Shown here: one piece after another, positions 1 through 5,740 of the stretch
How positions within the stretch are numbered: position 1 is the first letter of the stretch
How the letters are laid out: each line of letters opens with the position of its first letter
Assembly (NCBI GenBank): GCA_013298265.1
Contig: JAAFHE010000269.1
Location: 1 to 5,997 of the forward strand
Length of the DNA stretch: 5,997 bases
Direction of reading: 5' to 3'
Source: Lysobacterales bacterium
GTDB lineage: Bacteria; Pseudomonadota; Gammaproteobacteria; Xanthomonadales; Rhodanobacteraceae
Position numbers and translations under genes: made by a program
The notes under the pieces: model-generated
What the model saw: the letters and a program-made list of their open reading frames with translations, nothing else
Database searches by the model: none
Told to the model about the DNA's origin: nothing

Positions 1-296
1 CACAGATCGACGAGTTCGAAGCGCGCGATGCGCTGCCATTGCTGCGGAGTAAAGAAATCCAGATTGCGTCCGGTGCCGCCGCCGAGCTCGACGACGCGCG
101 CGCGCTCGGGCAATTGCAGGCCGGCAATCAGTTCGCGCCGGCCCTGCAGCAGGCGTTCGCGGAACTTGTCGTAGTGCGCGGCCTGCGGCGCATAGAACGC
201 CTGCAGACGCTGCTCGTGCGAGGACTTGCGCGGCATGCCGCGCAAGAGGCTCAGCAGCACGCCGGCATCGGCGCGCAGGGTCTCAAGCCGGCGCAT
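1..296 (-). CDS. btaB: BtaB-like SAM-dependent N-methyltransferase (betaine lipid synthesis), 3' end cut by window
   Basis: Only the first 98 codons are in the window. BtaB methylates the amino group of diacylglyceryl-homoserine three times with S-adenosylmethionine, giving the betaine lipid DGTS. What is visible: an N-terminal segment with LLRG (residues 17-20), then FYAPQAAHYDKFRERLLQGR (34-53), which resembles the conserved start of BtaB proteins, then the SAM-binding motif I VVELGGGTGRN (68-78) and the acidic end of the next strand, LVDL (95-98). The ATG at 296 lies 14 nt inside the end of btaA in another frame and has no visible Shine-Dalgarno sequence, so translation is probably coupled to btaA. 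Met21 is a less likely alternative start. The family call rests on these motifs plus the neighbouring btaA. A generic class I methyltransferase is the fallback call. Confidence 0.87.
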   Translation of the reverse strand, partial: MRRLETLRADAGVLLSLLRGMPRKSSHEQRLQAFYAPQAAHYDKFRERLLQGRRELIAGLQLPERARVVELGGGTGRNLDFFTPQQWQRIARFELVDL

Positions 297-1476
297 CGGC
301 GATCACGAAGCCGGCGTAGGTGTGCACCCGGTCACCGCGCTGCAGCGATTGCGCCAGCTCGTCCTGGAACGCGAGTACGTCGCGCAGCCGCCGGCCTTCG
401 CTGCCGATGCGCAGCGTATCGAGGTATTCCGGGCGCTCATGCGCGCTGCGCAGCAGGATGCGCGCGCCGGGCGCGGCGCGCTGCAGGATGACGTCCCATT
501 CCTCGGCCAGTGCCTGCGGGTGATAGCTGCTCATCCAGTCCATGTGATCAAGCAGCACGAAGCGCGTGATCGGCTCGTCGTGGCTGCGCAGGAACTCGGT
601 GACGGTCGTCGTATGCGGCACGATCGCATCGACGCGGCCGGCCTTGAGCGCGGCGAAGTTGTCCGGCTTGAGGTATTCCGGGCAGCAGTCGCGGCGATAG
701 CGGCCGGCGACGTAGACGTGCCAGAAATAGTTGTCGCTGACCGGCAGCTGGCGGAACACGTACTGCACGGCGTCGCGGATGAAGCCGGCGATGCCGTCGG
801 TGTGCTGCGCCTCGACGAGCTTGCGCTGCGGATACGGCACGCCGAGCAGGCTCATGACGAACTGCTGCGACAGCAGCCAGTTCAGCGGCCGGTTCCACAT
901 CAGCGGCGCTACGCGGTCGTCGTAGATCACGCGCTGTTCGGACAGGTCGCGCGCCTGGAACAGTGCGGTCAGCGCATGGTTGAGCCGCGGGCGCAGGCGG
1001 AAATACGTGCGGCAGCTGCGCGCGACGATGCCCGACAGGCCATGGAAGTAGAAACTGCCGTGGGGATTGGCGAACCAGTCCCAGTGCTTGTCCCACCACT
1101 GCTGCGCAAAGGGGCTGAGTTCGGCACGCAGCTGGGTCTGGTAGAGGGTGCGGAATTCGGCGTGATAGCCCTCGCCGAAGATCGCGAAATAGTCATCGAA
1201 TTCGAGCCGGCGGATGCCGGCGATCTTCAGTTCGAGCAGCGCGGTCTGGCGCGGGTTGGCGTCGACCGCGTGCACGCGGCGCGGACCGGCGATGGCGTAG
1301 TCGAGCGCATTGCAGCCGGCACTCGTGATCACGAGCACGCTGTCGTCAGGACCCAGACGCAAGGCCTGGCGATCGACCGCCGGATCCTCCCAGCAGGTGT
1401 TGTAGACCAGATTGCGCGAGTAGATGGCGTTGAACAGGCGCTGGTCGAGGCGGTCGCGTAAGCTGGGTGTGTCCAT
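283..1476 (-). CDS. btaA: BtaA-like S-adenosylmethionine:diacylglycerol 3-amino-3-carboxypropyltransferase (DUF3419 family)
   Basis: 397 residues, first gene of a btaAB operon. BtaA transfers the 3-amino-3-carboxypropyl group of S-adenosylmethionine to diacylglycerol, giving diacylglyceryl-homoserine, at the cytoplasmic membrane. Visible family features are YNTCWEDPAVDRQAL (residues 25-39), the SAM-binding strand and loop VLVITSAGCNALDY (47-60), the following strand VHAVDANPRQTALLELK (68-84), and a late FVLLDHMDWM segment (about 306-315). The length is close to what I recall for bacterial BtaA (about 400). The frame stays open back to 1920, but that part is low-complexity and antisense to the kinase gene. 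I chose ATG 1476 because the family-like sequence begins just after it. An in-frame ATG at 1530 is possible, but it would place the Pho-like and part of a RegA-like repeat inside the gene. The RBS is weak. The stop overlaps btaB by 14 nt. In several bacteria bta genes are induced by phosphate limitation. Confidence 0.9.
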   Translation of the reverse strand: MDTPSLRDRLDQRLFNAIYSRNLVYNTCWEDPAVDRQALRLGPDDSVLVITSAGCNALDYAIAGPRRVHAVDANPRQTALLELKIAGIRRLEFDDYFAIFGEGYHAEFRTLYQTQLRAELSPFAQQWWDKHWDWFANPHGSFYFHGLSGIVARSCRTYFRLRPRLNHALTALFQARDLSEQRVIYDDRVAPLMWNRPLNWLLSQQFVMSLLGVPYPQRKLVEAQHTDGIAGFIRDAVQYVFRQLPVSDNYFWHVYVAGRYRRDCCPEYLKPDNFAALKAGRVDAIVPHTTTVTEFLRSHDEPITRFVLLDHMDWMSSYHPQALAEEWDVILQRAAPGARILLRSAHERPEYLDTLRIGSEGRRLRDVLAFQDELAQSLQRGDRVHTYAGFVIADAPA

Positions 1477-1517
1477 GGCGTTTTCGCGGTCGGTGGCGCG
1501 CACGCTAGCCGCGCCGC

Positions 1518-1535
1518 ATGACACGGCCATGACTG
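1518..1535 (-). promoter_or_regulatory. Candidate Pho box (PhoB direct repeat) for btaA
   Basis: Read on the minus strand, the sequence is CAGTCAT-GGCC-GTGTCAT. Each 7-mer matches the PhoB unit CTGTCAT at 6 of 7 positions, and the 4-nt spacer has the canonical length. The orientation is towards btaA, whose ATG lies 41 nt downstream. The spacer is GC-rich, whereas E. coli sites are AT-rich there. A weak -10-like TAGCGT follows after 10 nt (1507-1502), near the distance expected at PhoB-activated promoters. PhoB control of betaine-lipid genes is known in other bacteria. Its use here is inference. Confidence 0.5.
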
Positions 1536-1551
1536 CGACCGAAGGTCGCAG
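1533..1551. promoter_or_regulatory. Candidate RegA/PrrA box 1 (perfect 8-bp inverted repeat)
   Basis: CTGCGACC-GAA-GGTCGCAG is a perfect inverted repeat in the divergent btaA/regB gap. It contains GCGAC-N5-GTCGC (1535-1549), which fits the GCGNC-Nx-GNCGC half-site pattern with variable spacing that I recall for RegA/PrrA DNA binding. It is centred about 66 nt before btaA and 44 nt before the kinase start, and overlaps the Pho-like box by 3 bases. As RNA it would also form a hairpin, so an mRNA-structure role is the alternative. Confidence 0.5.
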
Positions 1552-1560
1552 CCGTGCCGA

Positions 1561-1582
1561 TGCGACAGCGCGTAAAGTCGCG
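1561..1582. promoter_or_regulatory. Candidate RegA/PrrA box 2 (GCGAC-N10-GTCGC)
   Basis: TGCGAC (1561-1566) and GTCGCG (1577-1582) flank a 10-nt spacer. The site lies about 29 nt from box 1, centre to centre, close to three helical turns, and ends 3 nt before the kinase ATG at 1586. Binding here would be placed to repress regB. It is weaker than box 1 because the repeat is shorter and the spacer longer. Confidence 0.35.
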
Positions 1583-1585
1583 CCC

Positions 1586-2836
1586 ATGTCGATGCTTTCT
1601 GCCGGTCTGTTGCGCAGCCTTGCAACCCTGCGCTGGTTTGCCGTCGCCGGCCAGGCTCTTGCCGTGGCGTTGGCGGTGCACGGCCTGGGGTTGCCGTTCG
1701 CCCCCGTGCCGTTGTGGTGCGGCGTCGCCGCGCTGGCGGTGTTCAATCTGTGGGCCGTGCCGCGTGCGCGCCGTCTCGCGCAGGCGAGCACGCGCGAGGC
1801 GTTGCTGCATCTGCTGGTCGATGTCGTCAACCTGACCTGGATGATCGCCTGGAGCGGCGGCGCGATGAATCCGTTCGCGTCGCTGTTCCTGCTGCCGCTC
1901 GCGCTCGCGGCAGTGGCCATGTCATGGCGCGCGGTCGCCGCCGTGCTGCTGGCCTGCGGCGGCGGCTATGCCGTGTCCACCGCGCTGGGCCAGCCGCTGC
2001 CGCACGTGCACGGCGTGTTCGGCGACACGCTGGATCTGCATCTGTGGGGCATGGGTGCCAACTTCGTCGTGTCCGGCGCTGTGGTGGCCTGGTTCCTCAC
2101 CCGGCTCGCGCAGACGCTGCGCGAGCGCGAGCTGGAACTGGCGCGACTGCGCGAGCAGTTCGCGCGGCGCGAAGGCATCGTCGCGCTGGCCACGCACGCG
2201 GCTGCCGTCGCGCACGAACTCAACACACCGCTAGGGACGCTGACACTGATGATCGAGGACGCCATCGCCGAAGCGCCTGCCGGCAGCGAGCGACGCGCCG
2301 ATGCGGAATTGATGTCCACCCTCGTCGACGAATGCCGCGACCGCGTGCGCCAACTGGCACGGCCTGCGGACGGCCTGCCTTCGGTGCAGTCGCGCCGGCT
2401 GTGCGATGTGCTCGACCAGCTCGTCGAACGCTGGCAACTGCTGCGGCCTACGGTGGTTCTGGCGCGATCTGGGGACCTTCCGGCCGCCCTCGTCGTGGAC
2501 TGGGACGCGGGCGTAGGCCATCTGTTGCAGGCCTTGCTCAACAACGCCGCGGATGCGAGCCAGTCGGTCGGTTGTGCACAGGTGGATCTTGCGCTGGTGT
2601 GGAATGACGGACGCCTGCACGGCAGCGTGCGCGACTTCGGCGCTGGCCTGGAGCTTGCCGGCCTGGGCCTGCCGGGCCGCCTGTTCCAGTCGAGCAAGCC
2701 CGATGGCCTCGGGCTGGGACTGGCGTTGTCGCATGCGACCGTCGAGCGGCTCGGCGGCACGCTGACGCTGGATGGTGCCGACGGCGGCGGCGTCTGTGTT
2801 CGCTTCGAGTTGCCGTTGAGCGGTGCCGTCGCATGA
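1586..2836 (+). CDS. regB: RegB/PrrB/RoxS-family redox sensor histidine kinase
   Basis: 416 residues. RegB-type kinases sit in the inner membrane, sense respiratory or quinone redox state, and phosphorylate RegA. About six hydrophobic segments fill residues 15-175. The second loop carries GGAMNPF (91-97), matching the GGxxNPF motif tied to quinone/redox sensing in RegB. A helical linker (174-200) leads to the H-box AHELNTPLGTL with phosphorylated His210. Cys250 in DECRDRV lies exactly 40 residues after the His, the same spacing as H225 and redox-active C265 in Rhodobacter RegB. The catalytic domain has the N-box LLNNAADAS (Asn320), the G1 box DFGAG (350-354) and the G2 box GLGLGLAL (374-381). 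The stop overlaps the regulator start as ATGA. No start has a clear RBS; ATG 1586 or 1592 fits the family's N terminus, while ATG 1529 would add 19 unlike residues. Confidence 0.9.
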   Translation: MSMLSAGLLRSLATLRWFAVAGQALAVALAVHGLGLPFAPVPLWCGVAALAVFNLWAVPRARRLAQASTREALLHLLVDVVNLTWMIAWSGGAMNPFASLFLLPLALAAVAMSWRAVAAVLLACGGGYAVSTALGQPLPHVHGVFGDTLDLHLWGMGANFVVSGAVVAWFLTRLAQTLRERELELARLREQFARREGIVALATHAAAVAHELNTPLGTLTLMIEDAIAEAPAGSERRADAELMSTLVDECRDRVRQLARPADGLPSVQSRRLCDVLDQLVERWQLLRPTVVLARSGDLPAALVVDWDAGVGHLLQALLNNAADASQSVGCAQVDLALVWNDGRLHGSVRDFGAGLELAGLGLPGRLFQSSKPDGLGLGLALSHATVERLGGTLTLDGADGGGVCVRFELPLSGAVA

Positions 2837-3369
2837 AGGGCCTGCTGATCGACGACGACGAGGTCTACGCGCGCATCCTGCAACGCTCTCTGCAGCGCCG
2901 TGGCCTGAGCGTGAGCGTGGCGCACGATGCGCCTCAGGCGCTGGCGCTGGCGGTCGCCGAGGCGCCGGACTTCGCCCTGGTCGATCTCAAGCTCGGTGCG
3001 AGTTCCGGCCTGGACCTGATCGCGCCGCTGCGCGCGGCGCGGGCCGACATGCAGATCGTGCTGGTCACCGGCTATGCCAGCGTCGCGACTGCGGTCGAGG
3101 CGATCAAGCGCGGTGCCGACAACTATCTGCCCAAGCCGACTACGGCCGAGGCGTTGCTGCGTGCGCTGCAGGACGAGCCGTTCGCCGAAGAGCCGGACAC
3201 CATGACGCCGCTCAATCGTCTGGAGTGGGAGCACATCCAGCAGGCGCTGGTTGAATGCGACGGCAATATTTCAGCGGCCGCGCGCCTGCTCGGCATGCAT
3301 CGGCGCAGCCTGCAGCGCAAGCTCGCCAAGCGGCCCGGACCCGAGCGCGTCGAGCGCGGGCCGGAGTAG
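2833..3369 (+). CDS. regA: RegA/PrrA/RoxR-family response regulator with Fis-type HTH
   Basis: 178 residues, partner of the preceding kinase (4-nt ATGA overlap, so co-translated). The receiver domain (residues 1-113) has acidic pocket D7-D9, phospho-acceptor D51 in ALVDLKL, T79 and K101 in YLPKP. The C-terminal Fis-like helix-turn-helix (128-167) reads RLEWEHIQQAL, then DGNISAAARLLGMHRRSLQR (143-162) and KLAKR. The MHRRSLQRKLAKR end is a hallmark of RegA proteins, which as global regulators control energy metabolism, electron transport and carbon/nitrogen fixation genes. Oddities: the N terminus begins almost directly at the first beta-strand, and the hinge (114-127) lacks the run of prolines I recall in alphaproteobacterial RegA. 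Cys142 lies at the start of the HTH, where I recall other RegA proteins also having a cysteine. Family call is firm; its targets here are inferred. Confidence 0.93.
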   Translation: MKGLLIDDDEVYARILQRSLQRRGLSVSVAHDAPQALALAVAEAPDFALVDLKLGASSGLDLIAPLRAARADMQIVLVTGYASVATAVEAIKRGADNYLPKPTTAEALLRALQDEPFAEEPDTMTPLNRLEWEHIQQALVECDGNISAAARLLGMHRRSLQRKLAKRPGPERVERGPE

Positions 3370-3380
3370 CACAGTCATAG

Positions 3381-3410
3381 GCCGACGCAACCGGGACGGT
3401 TGCCTGCGGC
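3381..3410 (+). terminator. Hairpin after regA, possible terminator without U-tract
   Basis: GCAACCG-GGA-CGGTTGC (3387-3403) is a perfect 7-bp stem with a 3-nt loop. GCCG (3381-3384) and CGGC (3407-3410) can extend it across a small internal loop. It begins 11 nt after the regA stop. No T-run follows, so it is not a classical intrinsic terminator. It could stabilise the regBA transcript's 3' end or assist termination. Confidence 0.35.
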
Positions 3411-3440
3411 ACTCATCCGGCAATGTCGATCGCCGCGCCC

Positions 3441-3457
3441 TGCGACAGTCGGTCGCA
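3441..3457. promoter_or_regulatory. Candidate RegA/PrrA box 3 upstream of the TonB-dependent receptor
   Basis: TGCGAC-AGTCG-GTCGCA is a 6-bp inverted repeat with a 5-nt spacer. Its arms and spacing are identical to those in box 1 of the btaA/regB gap, while the spacer sequence differs, as expected if the arms are what is recognised. It is centred about 82 nt before the receptor ATG at 3531, a usual place for activator or repressor contact. Confidence 0.45.
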
Positions 3458-3530
3458 TCGCGCGCCCGCTCTGGGCGTGGCGTACTTCACCCTTTGCACA
3501 ATGCCGCGCTGCCCGGAATGGAGTCCTGAA

Positions 3531-5585
3531 ATGATCATGCTGCCGTTGTCTGCCGCCGTCACCCTCGCGCTGGCTGCGTCCTCACCCACACCCGCGGAGA
3601 CCACACCGCCGCCTGAGACGCCGGACTACGCCGACGCCCGGCGTACGCTGCTACCGCGTGTCGAGGTGGAGGCCAGCCGGGACGCAACACGTATCGAAGC
3701 GGCGCGCGCGCGTCTGGGCGAAACCGCCGGTGCGGTCGGACTCGTCGATGCGGAGCGCTATCGCGAGCAGCGCACCAGCACACTCGCCGATGCACTGGGC
3801 TATGCGGCCGGTGTGTTCGTGCAGCCGCGCTTCGGTTCGGAGGAGTCGCGCCTGTCGGTGCGTGGTTCCGGATTGCAGCGCACGTTCCACTTGCGCGGTC
3901 TGGAGCTGATGCAGGATGGCGTTTATCTGAATCAGGCCGACGGCGGTGGTGATTTCCAGGCCGTCGAACCGCTCGCCGCCCGCTACATCGAGGTCTATCG
4001 CGGCGCGAACGCGCTGCAGTACGGCGCGGCCACGCTCGGCGGCGCAATCAATTTCGTCAGCCCGACCGGGCACAGTGCGCCGCCGCTGGACCTGCGTGTG
4101 GAAGGCGGCAGCTTCGGCTACCAGCGTGGTCAGGCTGCGTTCGCCGGAGCGGGCGAGACACAGGACTACTACGCCAGCGTCAGCGCCTTCGCCCAGGACG
4201 GTTTCCGCGATCATGCAAAGCAGGAAACCTATCGCTTCTTCTCCAACTACGGTTTTGCGCTGGACCGTGGCGAGACACGTTTCTACGCCACGCGCGTGAA
4301 CTCGAATTCGCAGCTGCCCGGCAGCCTGACCCTGGCCGAGCTGCGCGATGATCCCACCCGCGCGGCGCCGGCGAACATCAGCGGCGACCAGCGCCGCGAC
4401 TTCGACCTGACCCGCGTCGCCAATCGCAGCCAGCTACGTCTCGACAATGGCGATGATGTGGAATTCGGTGCGTTCTACGCGACCAAGCGCCTCAATCACC
4501 CGATCTTCCAGGTGATCGTGCAGGACTCGCGCGATTACGGCGGCAATCTGCGCTGGCGCCACGAGGCGCAGTGGGGCGGTCATCGCAGCGTGCTCACCGG
4601 CGGTGCTGCGGCAGTTGCCGGCACGCTGGAGGATCGGCGCTACGTCAATGTCGGCGGCGAGCGCGGCGCCGTGACGAATGGCTTCGACAATCGCGCCACG
4701 CGGCTGTCCGCCTTCCTCGAGCAGCAGTTCTATCTGACACCGCAGACCGCGCTCGTCATCGGCGTGCAGGCGTCGCGCAACCGGCGCGAGGCGCGCGATA
4801 CCGTCGTCATCAACGCGCGCGACGAAAGCTATGCACGGACCTATTCCGGCGTCAGTCCCAAGCTCGGCCTGCGCCATGATGTCGCCGATGGCATCACCGT
4901 GTTCGGCAATCTGAGCCGCAGCTACGAGCCGCCGAGTTTCGGCGAGCTGGCCGGCGGTCCTCAGGTCACGTTGGTCGACGCGCAGAAGGCGACCAGCGGT
5001 GAAGTCGGCCTGCGCGTCGAACGCGAACAGCTCTCGCTCGACGCGGCGCTCTACCGTGCCGACCTGCGCGATGAACTGCTCGCGCTGACCGACGCCGACG
5101 GTAATCCGCGCGGCACGGTCAACGCCGCGCGCACGCGTCACCAGGGCCTCGAGTTCGCCGCCGGCTGGCGCTTCACCGATGCGGCGGAGCTGCGCGTGGC
5201 CTACCTGTGGAACGATTTCCGTTTCGACGGCGACGCGGTCTACGGCGACAACCGGCTCGCCGGCATCCCGCCGCAGTTGCTGCGCGCCGAACTGCGCTGG
5301 AGTTTCGGCGACTGGTATGTCGCGCCGACGGCCGAGTGGTCGCCGCAGCGGGCTTTCGTCGATCACGCCAATACGCTCGCGGCGGACGGCTATGCAATCG
5401 CCGGACTGCGTGTCGGCGGCGACTGGCAGCAGCGCTGGCGCTGGTTCGTGGATGCACGCAACCTCGGCGACCGGCGCTACGCCGCGACAACTGGCGTGAT
5501 CGCCGATGCGCTGGGCCGGGACGGCCGCCTGTTCCTGCCCGGTGACGGCCGTTCGGTGTTCGCAGGCCTGGAGTGGCGGCGCTAG
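3531..5585 (+). CDS. TonB-dependent outer-membrane receptor (FecA-like), substrate unknown
   Basis: 684 residues. These receptors import scarce ligands (iron chelates, other metals, cobalamin, sugars) across the outer membrane using TonB-ExbBD energy. The start ATG at 3531 has a GGAG at 3520-3523, 7 nt upstream, and opens a signal peptide with hydrophobic core LPLSAAVTLALAA (4-16). Upstream in-frame ATGs (3423, 3501) precede it without a signal-like sequence. RVEVEA (43-48) may be the TonB box. The plug domain (about 62-180) shows LADALGYAAGVFVQPRFGSE, LSVRGSG, LRGLELMQDGVYLNQADGG, then YIEVYRGANALQYGAATLGG and AINFVSPTG. The rest is an amphipathic beta-barrel ending in FAGLEWRR. It lacks the N-terminal signalling domain of true FecA, so it does not use FecR-type signalling. 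No Fur-like AT-rich palindrome or riboswitch is evident upstream; a RegA-like box is present. The ligand cannot be read from the sequence. Confidence 0.93.
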   Translation: MIMLPLSAAVTLALAASSPTPAETTPPPETPDYADARRTLLPRVEVEASRDATRIEAARARLGETAGAVGLVDAERYREQRTSTLADALGYAAGVFVQPRFGSEESRLSVRGSGLQRTFHLRGLELMQDGVYLNQADGGGDFQAVEPLAARYIEVYRGANALQYGAATLGGAINFVSPTGHSAPPLDLRVEGGSFGYQRGQAAFAGAGETQDYYASVSAFAQDGFRDHAKQETYRFFSNYGFALDRGETRFYATRVNSNSQLPGSLTLAELRDDPTRAAPANISGDQRRDFDLTRVANRSQLRLDNGDDVEFGAFYATKRLNHPIFQVIVQDSRDYGGNLRWRHEAQWGGHRSVLTGGAAAVAGTLEDRRYVNVGGERGAVTNGFDNRATRLSAFLEQQFYLTPQTALVIGVQASRNRREARDTVVINARDESYARTYSGVSPKLGLRHDVADGITVFGNLSRSYEPPSFGELAGGPQVTLVDAQKATSGEVGLRVEREQLSLDAALYRADLRDELLALTDADGNPRGTVNAARTRHQGLEFAAGWRFTDAAELRVAYLWNDFRFDGDAVYGDNRLAGIPPQLLRAELRWSFGDWYVAPTAEWSPQRAFVDHANTLAADGYAIAGLRVGGDWQQRWRWFVDARNLGDRRYAATTGVIADALGRDGRLFLPGDGRSVFAGLEWRR

Positions 5586-5627
5586 GCCTACTCCTCACTC
5601 GTTCTCCTGCGCCCGCCGATACGAAGG

Positions 5628-5693
5628 GATGCGGCAACTCCCGGGTGGGCCCGATCAGCGCCGCATCAATGCGGACGCCATATGACCGCATTG
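5628..5693. repeat. Nested, alternating ATGCGG/CCGCAT inverted repeats (two hairpins with alternative pairing)
   Basis: Four copies of one 6-mer alternate in direction. GATGCGGC (5628-5635) pairs with GCCGCATC (5660-5667), and the 24-nt loop holds an inner CGGG/CCCG stem (5642-5653). CAATGCGG (5667-5674) pairs with CCGCATTG (5686-5693) across an 11-nt loop. The two middle copies can instead pair as CCGCAT-CA-ATGCGG (5661-5674). It lies between the receptor stop and the next start, with no T-run. Possible roles are a REP-like element, a transcription end, an alternative-fold leader, or a dimer-binding site. Confidence 0.55.
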
Positions 5694-5740
5694 GACCCTA
5701 ACGTGCGCGCCAGCCCAGCCGGGTGGGAAGGGAGAGGGAA

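Noticed and set aside
226..1461. 411-codon open frame on the plus strand opposite btaA
   Set aside because: It is antisense to a gene with clear family motifs; its protein has no recognisable domain, and long antisense open frames are expected at this GC content.
1573..1578. TAAAGT as the -10 box of regB
   Set aside because: It is only 7 nt before the start codon and has no -35 element at the right distance; it would need an almost leaderless transcript.
1477..1920. N-terminal extension of btaA to the upstream ATG at 1920
   Set aside because: The extra 148 residues are low-complexity, antisense to the kinase membrane domain, and would cover the whole divergent promoter.
3331..3363. CGGCCCG/CGGGCCG inverted repeat at the end of regA as a terminator
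   Set aside because: It lies inside the coding region with a long GC-rich loop and no T-run; it may simply reflect codon composition.
3372..3378. Second Pho-box unit CAGTCAT after regA
   Set aside because: No second unit is found at the required 11-bp period on either side.
3478..3498. Sigma-54-like promoter (TGGCGT ... TTGCA) before the receptor
   Set aside because: The GG and GC elements are 17 nt apart instead of the required 12.
3423..3530. Earlier receptor starts at ATG 3423 or 3501
   Set aside because: The signal peptide begins at 3531 with a well-spaced GGAG; the extension is not signal-like and would overlap the RegA-like box region.
3370..3530. Fur box or cobalamin riboswitch before the receptor
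   Set aside because: No AT-rich Fur-type palindrome is visible, and the 161-nt gap shows no B12-box-like sequence.
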